The translations under genes were made by a program, and so were the position numbers. The notes below the pieces were generated by a model. That model was given only the letters and a program-made list of their open reading frames with translations, did no database searches and was not told where the DNA came from. Of a DNA stretch of 64,000 nt, positions 1-7,852 are shown in pieces (positions within the stretch are counted from its first letter, which is position 1; each line of letters opens with the position of its first letter). The stretch covers positions 1 through 64,000 of the forward strand of contig JBPOFA010000009.1 of the NCBI GenBank assembly GCA_051251595.1. Direction: 5' to 3'. The stretch comes from NORP110 sp051251595 (lineage in GTDB: Bacteria > Pseudomonadota > Alphaproteobacteria > Rhodobacterales > Rhodobacteraceae).

Positions 1-455
1 TCGTCATAAGCACCAACGTTCGGTTTGGTCCCTTAGCGCAAGTTGGCCTGACACAAGCCAAGGTCGGCAAAGTCCGCACAGCGGACATCGGATCAGAACG
101 AGGCAAATGTCGACTTCCAACCGGAGACATCATTTTTGGCCCTACCAATCGACTCCGTCGACAATAAGAAGCTGCCAGATGGGCGGAAGATCAGTTCTTC
201 TTGGATTTTGCTTTCATTTTGGCCGTGAAAAATGCAGGGACTACAGCCGGTCCCCAACTGAGCCCAGTTGATTCCGCCCTCCCCCTGCAAGACACAGACA
301 TCATCGAGAAAAATATAACCCAAAGGTCAAAAAAAATTGGGCACATCTCTACACGACAATATGCGAGATGAAAATAATTTTGGCGGATATTTTGGGGGAC
401 GGGATCCAATCAAATACAGGCATGTATATGATTCTAAACACAAAAATAATTTTTT
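1..455. other. left chromosomal flank without a recognisable gene
   Basis: No reading frame here has a convincing start, ribosome site and family signature on either strand. The last 150 bases are clearly AT-rich. Because it lies outside the left copy of the tRNA-Ser direct repeat, it is probably the DNA that originally lay just downstream of the tRNA gene before the element inserted. Confidence 0.5.
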
Positions 456-476
456 GTGGCGGAGACGAAGGGATTC
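456..476. repeat. attL: 21-bp copy of the tRNA-Ser 3' end
   Basis: The stretch contains GGCGGAGACGAAGGGATTC and is identical over 21 bp to 7536-7556, which is the 3' end of tRNA-Ser including the encoded CCA. Identity stops exactly at both edges (T versus A before, T versus G after). This is the pattern left by a tyrosine-integrase element that recombined at the 3' end of a tRNA gene. Confidence 0.9.
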
Positions 477-614
477 TGCTCCATAAAAATACTATACTTG
501 CAAAACAATTACTTACACCTCCTATGTGGTACATAATTCACCGGAAGTCGTGATGGACCACAGACCAGAACTCGCAAAGATGGTCAAAGCCATCAATAAC
601 TTTGCTCAGTCATC

Positions 615-1124
615 CTAACACTCCACCGGAAACTTAATGTCCTCGCCAAACTTAAGCCCGCTTGCGTCGCAAAGCGCGTTAAGCGCCCGTATCAAATCTT
701 CTTGCCCAACATTCTTGCTGATCCACCATCCCGAGGCCGTCTGCTCGACAGGTAGCGTTGGTTTCCCTGGGTGAATGGCATCTGCCGTTCTAGAGATGAA
801 CCGCCGTTTTCTCGCCCGCATGTTAGCCAGTATTTCCAGAGCTTCCGGCGCGACTTCATTTGTTAAATCCACCACGGTGGCGAAGACCTCCGGCAGTGTC
901 TCCACGTGTATAGCTTTGCCTAGGTACTCAGCCGAATATTTAGAGCGCGGCTTTAGACTGATGGCCGTCTGGATACTTTCTGCGTCCAAATCTATTTTGG
1001 CCTGTTTTCCCAAAACACTCGCGCACATGTCTGTTTTTAGGCTGTCGTGCATCTTAAGCAGAGCTTCCACAAACTGCACCGGGACGTGCATGAGAAGAGT
1101 CGTTTCTTGTTCCGAATGATTCAT
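615..1124 (-). CDS. unknown 169-aa protein, third gene of the xre operon
   Basis: Not assigned to a family with confidence. It overlaps the upstream DUF4258-like gene by four bases (ATGA), with AGGAGG just before the start, so it is translationally coupled. No signal peptide or membrane segment is seen. The C-terminal part from about residue 105 is basic (RARKRRF) and continues through GKPTLP and GWWISKN to a short helical tail. That layout loosely recalls the C-terminal DNA-binding domain of SeqA, but this is only a pattern impression and needs a profile search. Whatever it does, its coupling says it works with the regulator and small protein upstream. Confidence 0.75.
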   Translation of the reverse strand: MNHSEQETTLLMHVPVQFVEALLKMHDSLKTDMCASVLGKQAKIDLDAESIQTAISLKPRSKYSAEYLGKAIHVETLPEVFATVVDLTNEVAPEALEILANMRARKRRFISRTADAIHPGKPTLPVEQTASGWWISKNVGQEDLIRALNALCDASGLKFGEDIKFPVEC

Positions 1125-1414
1125 GAAAACCTCCTAGATTTGCCGCTGCCTTTGTACCGAAGACCCTTCGTTTCGTGATAAAGAGTGACAAGCGTCTCGC
1201 CCGCCACGATTACCTTGCTGCCGCGTAGGCGTTCGAGTTGTTGGATTTCTTGTTTTCGTTTTCGAATCTCTCGAGCGGTGTCGTCGTCGGTTAAGAGGAA
1301 GGCGTCATCCGCGACTTGCGAGCCAACACGAAACACAAGGTTAGCATCATCACCACGGAAGCCGCGTTGACGCATCCGTGCTTTCGCATGTTTTGTCAGG
1401 TGCAGATCAAGCAT
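1121..1414 (-). CDS. DUF4258-like small protein (possible RelE-fold toxin)
   Basis: A 97-aa protein. It opens with HLTKHAKARMRQRGF, the H-x2-R-x3-R-G start typical of DUF4258 proteins, which have a RelE/ParE-like fold and often act as toxin-like partners. A basic, helical middle (REIRKRKQEIQQLERLRG) and a strand pair ending in TLVTLYHETKG follow. The start at 1414 is chosen because GGAGG lies seven bases upstream; the frame is open further upstream but without a ribosome site. It overlaps the end of the Xre gene by eight bases and the next gene by four. Toxin activity is inference from family and gene order. Confidence 0.75.
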   Translation of the reverse strand: MLDLHLTKHAKARMRQRGFRGDDANLVFRVGSQVADDAFLLTDDDTAREIRKRKQEIQQLERLRGSKVIVAGETLVTLYHETKGLRYKGSGKSRRFS

Positions 1415-2405
1415 TTTCGCCTCCTCCAGACGCCTTATTGGTGCGGCCCTCGGGCAAGGCGTCACGTTGAAGCAGGGACATCCAACTATCCCGTTCCTCC
1501 CGCTGTTCTCGTAGTTCCTCATCTGGGATGTGTGCGATCATCCATGCGATCCGCTCACTGGACCTTTCTTCGGGTGTGAGTTCTTTAGGGATGTCCTTGA
1601 CCTTAACATGACCGCGCAGCAACGCATATTCCGCGTCTGGATCACAATCCGTCAGCCGATCTACAACTTCTGCTCCGATGCGGTAGCTTGGAAGGTCCTC
1701 ACTCGTCTTCCATCCAAGGTCTTTATCAAAGGAGACGGAATTTGCACCCACTTTCTTGGCGAGTTCTGCGAGGTAATCAGCAAAAGGATTGTTAACGGAC
1801 CGGTCGTAGCCGAAGTCAAACACATCCTCCGAAACATCAACGCCAAACAGGTCCTTCCTTTCGATGGACTCTCGTTCTCTAAATACGCCCTCTTCCACGC
1901 GACCAGTCGCATTCACATATAAAGAATGACCTCCGGCATAGTCTTGAAGTTCATATAACGCATTATCGATGGCCTCTACTTGTTTTCGGCGCCAATCAAG
2001 GCTGCCTTCGGCGAGCAACGCCATGAACAACGGTGCCATCTCGATCTGCGACCTTGTCGAGATTCCGTAAATCTCTTGCACCATATCGAATGCGAGCGCA
2101 GTCTCGCCATCGATCATCGCCCGCGGCGACGACCGATAGCCCGCCTTGCGCAACGACCTCTCAAGCTGTTCGCGTTCGGTCGGCTCCTTGCCCAGCTCTT
2201 CTGGGGTAGTGCCTAAAACCTTCGCCAAAATGAGGGCCACACGATCATTTGCCTTATACGGTCCATCTTTCGCGCTTTCGATCCGCTTGATGGTTGGTAG
2301 GCTGACCTTGTTCTTGCCCCGCGTTGCCTCACAGAGTTGGTCTTGCGTCCAACGCTTGCGAGTGCGAAGGGCCTTTAACGCCTCTGGATGTATTAATGTC
2401 GTCAC
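1407..2405 (-). CDS. Xre-family regulator with long C-terminal domain
   Basis: A 332-aa protein. Residues about 7-70 form a Cro/C1-type helix-turn-helix (ALRTRKRWTQDQLCEATRG, LPTIKRIE, AKVLGTTPEEL). The remaining 250 residues are an acidic domain I do not recognise, much longer than a plain antitoxin-type Xre protein. The start is a GTG with a strong AGGAGG seven bases before it. It heads a three-gene operon with overlapping ends. An inverted repeat in front of it (2440-2483) suggests autoregulation. It could be an antitoxin-like repressor or a sensor whose large domain detects a signal; the sequence does not decide. Confidence 0.85.
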   Translation of the reverse strand: MTTLIHPEALKALRTRKRWTQDQLCEATRGKNKVSLPTIKRIESAKDGPYKANDRVALILAKVLGTTPEELGKEPTEREQLERSLRKAGYRSSPRAMIDGETALAFDMVQEIYGISTRSQIEMAPLFMALLAEGSLDWRRKQVEAIDNALYELQDYAGGHSLYVNATGRVEEGVFRERESIERKDLFGVDVSEDVFDFGYDRSVNNPFADYLAELAKKVGANSVSFDKDLGWKTSEDLPSYRIGAEVVDRLTDCDPDAEYALLRGHVKVKDIPKELTPEERSSERIAWMIAHIPDEELREQREERDSWMSLLQRDALPEGRTNKASGGGENA

Positions 2406-3019
2406 CTTACTACCTCCTAGTATCTAAAAGCCATAATGACACCAATAAATTGCATTTTCTAGTATCAATATGCATTATTGGTGCCTTATTTGGTGATTGT
2501 GGTACTTTTCATGTCTCGAAAACGGGCATCAGGTGATACCAAGCTCGCAGCTAAGCGCGTATTTAGGTCGCCGTTGCTGCCATGGGTGATACCACAGGGC
2601 ATCACCGACTTAAGGTCCGTCTTTTGCCCGACACCAGCGCTATTCGCAGGCGTAACGTGTCATGTGGCAGCGAAAGGGTTCACATTGTAGGATTGATGTG
2701 GAAAGCAACGATCCGGCCTTAGATTGCGGATACACCTCTAGAGACTGCAACAGCGTCGCTATGGCGACACCCAAGGTCGTAATCACCACGATCCAATCCA
2801 AGAAGGACGACATCGTGGCAAACATGGAGAACGAGAACCTGCAACCGAGTCGGACATTGAGAAAGCGCTCAACTTTGCTCAAACACTTATTGAAAAATAC
2901 GCCGACACAAAGATGCTATCAATCAAATAGTTTGGCGCGAATTGCATTTTGACTTCCGGTGTCAAAATCGGTTCGACCAAGACCGATATACCAGTAAGAA
3001 ATGCAACGCAAACACTCGC
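2406..3019. other. 614-base non-coding stretch with the Xre promoter
   Basis: The part next to the Xre gene carries its ribosome site and the 2440-2483 inverted repeat. The rest has no supported gene. Around 2828-2932 one plus-strand frame reads like the end of a protein (TESDIEKALNFAQTLIEKYA), but it has no start and switches frame upstream, so it may be a decayed gene. Confidence 0.5.
2440..2483. promoter_or_regulatory. inverted repeat, likely operator of the Xre operon
   Basis: CACCAATAA at 2440-2448 and TTATTGGTG at 2475-2483 are perfect 9-base inverted copies separated by 26 AT-rich bases, 35 bases upstream of the Xre GTG start. Placement and symmetry fit an autoregulatory operator. No direct evidence of binding. 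Confidence 0.55.
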
Positions 3020-3655
3020 TCACATCTCCCACTTAACCAAAGCAGCCTCTACAGCCACCGGGTCTGCTTTGATCCTTAGGACCGCCTGACGCGACAGCTT
3101 GGAAGCTCGCGCTATCTCCGAGGTGCCTGCGCCCTTACCCAACATATCCCGCACTAGTTCATACTGTTCCCTGTCATAGCTCGGCTTCCCCCCAAGGTAC
3201 TTATTCCCCTTCGCCTTAGCCGCCTCTATACCCGCCTTCTGGGCCTCTCTGGTGGCTTCCGACTGTGCCTGTGCCGTTGCAGCCATAAAGGCTATCAGCG
3301 CGTCTCTTACGGCCTCCTGCATGGGGTCTGTGGTGGCTCCATCGAATGTCATGTTGTTGATGACTGTACGAATGACAACACCACGCCGCATAAACTCTCT
3401 GATGGTGTCGGTGACATCCTGATAATTCCGGCCAAGACGGTCCACCCACCGCACGACAAGCACATCCCCACGTCTCAGCATATCAAAGAGCCGCCTGCCC
3501 TCCTGCCTCTCACTCAGTGGTGTTGAGGTGCCAGACACACCGTCGTCGGCCACCACCTCATCAATAGCAAACCCAGCCTGTTCAGCCTGTGTCTTTTGAT
3601 GGTCGATATTCTGATCTGAAGTCGATACGCGGGCATAGAGAATGGTCTGGGTCAT
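3020..3655 (-). CDS. serine recombinase (resolvase/invertase family)
   Basis: A 211-aa small serine recombinase. The N-terminal catalytic domain starts with ILYARVSTSDQN, where Ser11 is the expected nucleophile. The family's paired arginines are seen in RWVDRLGRN (about residues 69-77), and a long connecting helix follows (AFMAATAQAQSEATREAQ). The C-terminus from about 170 is a Hin-type helix-turn-helix (TSEIARASKLSRQAVLRI). Length and domain order are complete, so it should be active. The start at 3655 is the only ATG consistent with the family N-terminus. It is the second recombinase on the element; repeats just upstream could be its recombination site. Confidence 0.93.
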   Translation of the reverse strand: MTQTILYARVSTSDQNIDHQKTQAEQAGFAIDEVVADDGVSGTSTPLSERQEGRRLFDMLRRGDVLVVRWVDRLGRNYQDVTDTIREFMRRGVVIRTVINNMTFDGATTDPMQEAVRDALIAFMAATAQAQSEATREAQKAGIEAAKAKGNKYLGGKPSYDREQYELVRDMLGKGAGTSEIARASKLSRQAVLRIKADPVAVEAALVKWEM

Positions 3656-3667
3656 TGGGTGTCCTTA

Positions 3668-3777
3668 TGTGTCCATGTGGGTTCTGTCCGTTAAATGATG
3701 TGTCCATGTGGAATTGTCAACCCTGACGGACACACCTCACCCTACTCGCCCACATGTCCGTGCAAGCATACCTTGAC
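3668..3777. repeat. direct and inverted repeats upstream of the serine recombinase
   Basis: TGTGTCCATGTGG occurs at 3668-3680 and 3699-3711. The complementary core ACGGACA occurs in CTGACGGACACAC and TTGACGGACATTC further on, with a facing TGTCCGTG copy between them. The cluster directly upstream of the recombinase start resembles a res-type site with several dimer-binding subsites, or an operator. Assignment is inference from position. Confidence 0.5.
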
Positions 3778-3864
3778 GGACATTCTTGATTTCGGGCAGA
3801 CAGATACTTTGGGATAATGTTAAGTTCATCGTGATTTGAGTAGGTAACAGCATTGGAGTTGCGA

Positions 3865-4398
3865 TTGTCTGAAGAACAGACCGCACCAAGTCCCGAGGTC
3901 AGCGTTAACCATACCGATCTCAAGGCGGATGTCGGCAATATTTTCTTTGTCTGGTCAAATTTGGAAACCGCTCTCGACAAGGCATTAATTGATTTGACGC
4001 AAGGCGATCAGCAAGACGATCTTCATGGGATCGCTCGCAAAGTCGAACGCTGGGCATTACTTCACAGAACGGCCACTCCAGAGAACCCGCCACATCATCA
4101 ATTTGTAAAGTATATTCGTGATGTGTTGTGTGACGGTTTGGAAATCAGAAACAGGCTGGCCCACGGGATAAGGGGGTGGTCGCTTGGTTATTACAATGAC
4201 ACAGAGGCGGGGATCACCACCGAACTAAACGAACAAAGTGTCTTCATTTCGCTGAAAAAGTTGCGTTCAACTACAGACCAATTGAACTACCTTGCTATGC
4301 ACCTAGACCGGATTACGTCCATCGCGTTATGCCCAGAAGATTGGAAACATTCCGATTTGTATACGGAAGTTAAAGATGCTCTCCGGCGTAAGCATTAA
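3865..4398 (+). CDS. HEPN-like protein of unknown target
   Basis: About 177 aa, soluble and all-helical in appearance. The key motif is EIRNRLAHG around residues 93-101: Arg95 and His100 fit the R-x4-H signature of HEPN domains, many of which are ribonucleases in toxin-antitoxin and defence systems. The start is not an ATG. I prefer TTG at 3865, which has GGAG six bases upstream and gives MSEEQTAP; TTG at 3853 is the alternative. No partner such as a nucleotidyltransferase (MNT) gene lies beside it. It is the only plus-strand gene on the island, between the recombinase and the ParB-like gene. HEPN assignment rests on one motif. Confidence 0.7.
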   Translation: MSEEQTAPSPEVSVNHTDLKADVGNIFFVWSNLETALDKALIDLTQGDQQDDLHGIARKVERWALLHRTATPENPPHHQFVKYIRDVLCDGLEIRNRLAHGIRGWSLGYYNDTEAGITTELNEQSVFISLKKLRSTTDQLNYLAMHLDRITSIALCPEDWKHSDLYTEVKDALRRKH

Positions 4399-4772
4399 GT
4401 AAACTCATCTGAGTACCGCATTCCCATTCGAGCTCACGCTTACGGACACAACGCCAAATCACGTTGGCCGCCTGCTAAACCGTGCTTTTCACCGAGACAA
4501 CGGCTCCTGCGGCACTCTGCGCCTGTACCTGATGCCTTGGCGCACAAGATACCCTAAGCGGGACACCTAAGGCCCCACAGGCCCCACCACAGCCCTGATA
4601 TAGCCTCTCTGACGCCCAGCACAGCAACACCTTGGTTAGCGCTCGGCGGGCCTTGTGTCAGGGGTTTCATTTACGCACATCACCCACCCCCTCACATACC
4701 GATGGGGGAGCTTTCGGCCCGCCGCTATAACGGTAAGCCACTCAGATATGTGCGCCCAAAAACAATCTGGTG
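4399..4772. other. intergenic stretch between convergent island genes
   Basis: No supported gene. It separates the HEPN-like gene (plus) from the ParB-like gene (minus). A possible stem, GGCGGGCC with GGCCCGCC (about 4646-4724), is far apart and not a convincing terminator. Confidence 0.4.
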
Positions 4773-5525
4773 TTAGAACGGACAATCATCAATTTCAGGT
4801 GCCGCGCTGTAATAGCCAATGGGGCGCAATGCCAACTCCAAATTGTCTCCAGCGCAATCCTTGAAGACTGCCCCAGCAGCAGCGGGGAACTTGTCCAATA
4901 ACTTTGTGAGTTCTGGGCCGATCTTTTCCTTGGCTCTCGCGACGACCACACGTTCATATTCCTCAGCGCTGCACCCCTCAGGCATATTCGCCTTTGCTAG
5001 CCGTCGTGCAGCTGTCCACGTTTCAGGAGGCTCTTGGTCTACAGCTTCAATAGCTCGCATGACCCTACGCATGTTTTTGACTGTACCCTCTGAAATGTTT
5101 GTCGCGGAAACTATTTCACGCTTCGTCCAAGAACCTTCCCTGACACGCATCCACGCAAAGTTTCGACGCTCGCTGTCATACAGGTTCTTATGTGTCTTCC
5201 GGTTCTCTAGCATCGAAAGCTGCAGGGCCACGGCCTTTTCGCACTTGTAGACCTTGACCGGAACCCCGGCAGACCAATGCAATTTGGTGTATGCCGCAAA
5301 CCTGTGGTGACCATCTGCAACCGTCAATTGATTTGTACCGGGGTCTTCCCAAACCAGCAGCGGGTCAAGTTCTCCGACCCGTTTGATCGTGTCGGCCAGC
5401 TGAGCAACGTGCAAGCTATCCACGTTCCCGGTTCGCGGTTGAAATGTGTCTTCGTCAGTTGTGAGTTGCTCAAGTTTTACGCTCTTGGCAACAGGCCTCG
5501 GCAGGGTGGAAATTATCTTGTTCAT
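4773..5525 (-). CDS. ParB/Spo0J-like N-terminal domain protein
   Basis: About 250 aa. Residues about 20-110 match a ParB-type nucleotide-binding domain: FQPR, a helix IKRVGELDPLLVW, and VADGHHRFAAY in the position of the family's G-x-x-R loop. A helix-turn-helix follows (WTKREIVSATNISEGTVKNM). It is shorter than chromosomal ParB and has no ParA neighbour, so it may be a regulator or nuclease-like island protein rather than a partition factor. The ATG at 5525 (MNKIIS) is chosen because the domain begins soon after; the ribosome site is weak. The duplicated repeats at 5647-5985 lie directly upstream and could be its binding sites. Confidence 0.8.
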   Translation of the reverse strand: MNKIISTLPRPVAKSVKLEQLTTDEDTFQPRTGNVDSLHVAQLADTIKRVGELDPLLVWEDPGTNQLTVADGHHRFAAYTKLHWSAGVPVKVYKCEKAVALQLSMLENRKTHKNLYDSERRNFAWMRVREGSWTKREIVSATNISEGTVKNMRRVMRAIEAVDQEPPETWTAARRLAKANMPEGCSAEEYERVVVARAKEKIGPELTKLLDKFPAAAGAVFKDCAGDNLELALRPIGYYSAAPEIDDCPF

Positions 5526-5646
5526 TTGAGGTTTCCGTTTGTGTTGGGGAGCAGAAACCCGCCAAGTAGGGGGGCAATTTGACCCCACTGTTGTGTACCC
5601 CCCCACAGCGGCCACCGAAGTGACTACAACAGCGTCTCTGTGGCTA

Positions 5647-5985
5647 CACACACCCACACACACAACTGACGGGATCAAACCTACAGCATCTGCCAAGGGC
5701 CACTCTGGTGGGAACCTGTGGGCGTGACAAAGCGACGTAAGGTGGGGGCTTGGAGGTTCTGCTATTTTCAATGGTGGGGGTTAATCCACATCAACCGTCA
5801 CAGGGACACAGCAATAGCCGCGCTAAAGCTGCACACACCCACACACACATTCCAAGACACATGCCCATGGAGCAGCTACAGCGGCAACCAAGGACGGCTC
5901 TTGAGGGAACCTGTGGCAGGGATAAGGGGGGAGCAAGGAGGGGCTTGAAGGTTCTGCAAATTGCAATGGTGGGGGTTAATCCACA
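5647..5985. repeat. duplicated repeat block upstream of the ParB-like gene
   Basis: Two degenerate copies of about 150 bases. Each holds CACACACCCACACACACA (5647-5664 and 5832-5849), a GGAACCTGTGG-type piece, GGCTTGRAGGTTCTG, and a 22-bp identical stretch containing GGTGGGGGTTAATCCACA (5769-5790 and 5964-5985). The block lies between the integrase end and the ParB-like start. It may be a parS-like or integrase arm-site array; no coding sequence is supported here. Confidence 0.7.
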
Positions 5986-6003
5986 CCCACGCAGATAAGG
6001 CCA

Positions 6004-7419
6004 TCAGAACTCCTCTAGGTAGCCGCCCTGCTTCAAGGCCCCCCAGATCGCCCTTTGGGCCTCTGCAAGCTCCTCCTCCGGCACCCCATGGTCATACGGA
6101 TCAGAGGAGTTTTTATTCTTCTTCCCCCATCCCCCTAAGTCCAGAACTCGGTCTTCCGCAGCCCCTGCCAGTCGCGCAACAGTGCGCCAAGTGTGCCGAA
6201 ACGAATGCAACGCCAAAGTTCCGTCAGTCCCCTTGCCCAAAGTTTCGCGACGGTATCGCGTGAACCATTGCGAGATAGAATTGGCCTTCCCCGTGGTGGG
6301 CTTAAGCGGCCAATCGGGGAAAAGCCTTTGCTGGTCTTTAGGGATGTCTTGTTGCGATGGCCCAACGCTCACAATTCGGTTCATGAGTAGGCGTTGAGCG
6401 TCTTCCACGACCGGGATGTAACGAACTGCGTTTGCCGTCTTGCCGCCCGCTATACGGAAATACGACCCATCATCACCCACATGTTTGAGCAATAGCGAAC
6501 CAACTTCGTCAGCGCGACACCCAGTGACCAACAACAGCCGCATCAGGTCTCCTTGTCGGCTACCCCAACTTGGGAACCCCTTAAGCAATCTCGCGACTTG
6601 CTCAGGTGTGTATGCAGTCCTTTTCTCGTCAGGTTGTGCACTTTCGGATTTCTTCGTGGATGTCCCGCTTGCTTCAATGATCCAAGGGTTACGGATTGGC
6701 TTACCGCGCCTCGACTTTAGGTATCTCTTGTCATGGATGGCCCATTTCCACATCCCATTCATCAGAGTTACATGCTTTTTCACTGTTTGGAGCTTCAGAC
6801 CACAAGCAATCGGCAGGTATCGCGTCCTAAACTCGAAGACCGTATCTGGCGTTGCGTGGTGCAGTGTCGGATTTTCGACACCAAGAAACTTTACGAAATG
6901 CTTCATGCTCGACCGGACGTCCCGAGTGGTGGTTAATGCCAACGGGTCAAAACCGAAGGGATTGCCTTCGCGTCGCTCCTCTAGATATTGCTCAAGGGCT
7001 TCCCCCAAAGGGATTGCTCCCCGAAACACCACATGCCCAAAAGAACTCGCTTCTGCTTCCAGTCCCGCACGTGCAGCCTTTTCAAGCTTATCTTCCAGAA
7101 CATAGTCAATTGCCTCGGTGTCTTCTGCTTCGTCTCGCATCCGCCGCCATTCAGCTGCATTCTCAGGCGAAAGGTCGATGATGCCGCCGATGCTCCGGTG
7201 TCCAGCCGCAGCTGCAGCTTCTGCCTCCAGCTTTCTCACATCCCCCACGCGAACATCTCTTATGCGGATCGCTTCAGCATAGCTGCGCGTCGCCAGACCC
7301 AACTTGATTTCTTTACCGAAAGGTTTCTTGGTCCATGGGTTCATTGTCCCGACAAGTATGTCTGGTGTGACCATGCGTAGAGTATAACCCTTGCCCCGAG
7401 GCTTGCTGAGATACTGCAT
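6004..7419 (-). CDS. tyrosine recombinase (site-specific integrase)
   Basis: About 471 aa. The C-terminal catalytic domain shows the R...H-x-x-R...Y set: TGCRADEVGSL, HSFRHTW, and a terminal Tyr in SDPYDHG about 30 residues later. An N-terminal arm and core-binding region (SSMKHFVKFLGVENP) precedes it. I start at the ATG at 7419 (MQYLSKPRGKGY), where the family-like sequence begins; ATGs up to 7509 are in frame and only 27 bases from the attachment repeat. Its position beside tRNA-Ser and the repeats fits an integrase that targets the tRNA 3' end. Confidence 0.93.
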   Translation of the reverse strand: MQYLSKPRGKGYTLRMVTPDILVGTMNPWTKKPFGKEIKLGLATRSYAEAIRIRDVRVGDVRKLEAEAAAAAGHRSIGGIIDLSPENAAEWRRMRDEAEDTEAIDYVLEDKLEKAARAGLEAEASSFGHVVFRGAIPLGEALEQYLEERREGNPFGFDPLALTTTRDVRSSMKHFVKFLGVENPTLHHATPDTVFEFRTRYLPIACGLKLQTVKKHVTLMNGMWKWAIHDKRYLKSRRGKPIRNPWIIEASGTSTKKSESAQPDEKRTAYTPEQVARLLKGFPSWGSRQGDLMRLLLVTGCRADEVGSLLLKHVGDDGSYFRIAGGKTANAVRYIPVVEDAQRLLMNRIVSVGPSQQDIPKDQQRLFPDWPLKPTTGKANSISQWFTRYRRETLGKGTDGTLALHSFRHTWRTVARLAGAAEDRVLDLGGWGKKNKNSSDPYDHGVPEEELAEAQRAIWGALKQGGYLEEF

Positions 7420-7535
7420 GTCAGGCTCTTGCTCGCCTGAACTTGTATCGCTGGGGTCCATGTGGTCCATCATGTACCACACCATACACCGTACCACACA
7501 CCCAATCAATCATATAAATCAATAGGTTAGGGTAA

Positions 7536-7556
7536 GTGGCGGAGACGAAGGGATTC
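7536..7556. repeat. attR: 21-bp repeat inside tRNA-Ser
   Basis: Second copy of the 21-bp repeat of 456-476, here forming the 3' end (T-arm part, acceptor, discriminator, CCA) of the complete tRNA-Ser gene. Confidence 0.9.
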
Positions 7557-7626
7557 GAACCCTCGAGACCCTTTCGGGCCTACTCCCTTAGCAGGGGAGC
7601 GCCTTCGACCACTCGGCCACGTCTCC
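7537..7626 (-). tRNA. tRNA-Ser(GCU)
   Basis: The minus strand folds as a class II tRNA of 90 bases: acceptor GGAGACG pairs with CGTCTCC, and the anticodon stem CTCCC/GGGAG encloses CTGCTAA with anticodon GCU. A long variable arm (TAGGCCCGAAAGGGTC) and GGTTCGAATCC in the T-arm follow. Discriminator G and an encoded CCA are present. It serves AGC/AGU codons and is the insertion site of the element at 456-7556. Confidence 0.97.
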
Positions 7627-7852
7627 GCTGGCGGTCATATCAGGCAAGTCATCTGAAAAACAAGGTCAATTTATCGGGAATGAAAAGTTTTCTCTAAACT
7701 GGTGAAAACTGGGTGCCGCGCAGAGCGAAGCGGTCAAATGCGGACAGCATCGGTAGAATTTTGGCAAACACCACAAAACCGCGGTGCCAGCATCGGGGGA
7801 GCGGCTTGCCCCCTGCCCGGGCGATCTTGCCCGGCGCAGGTAAACTTTGAAT

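Larger units (their letters stand above)
456..7556. mobile_element. integrative element in tRNA-Ser(GCU)
   Basis: A unit of about 7,080 bp is bounded by 21-bp direct repeats equal to the tRNA-Ser 3' end. A tyrosine integrase gene sits at the tRNA side and transcribes away from it. Cargo from left to right: three overlapping genes on the minus strand (unknown, DUF4258-like, Xre-type regulator), a serine recombinase, a HEPN-like gene and a ParB-like gene. No replication initiator, conjugation or phage structural gene was recognised, so the element looks non-conjugative (a mobilised island or satellite). Two recombinases of different families in so small an element suggest layered insertion. Confidence 0.88.

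Noticed and set aside
553..618. A 21-codon plus-strand frame (MDHRPELAKMVKAINNFAQSS) just inside the left att site
   Set aside because: Reads like protein, but there is no ribosome site and it is too short to judge; it may be the end of a lost gene.
2640..2952. Overlapping frames on both strands in the gap left of the serine recombinase
   Set aside because: Neither has a start with a ribosome site; the protein-like end at 2828-2932 needs a frameshift to connect, so at most a relic.
5647..5985. Regular repeats as a possible CRISPR array
   Set aside because: Only two copies, degenerate, about 190 bases apart, with no cas genes.
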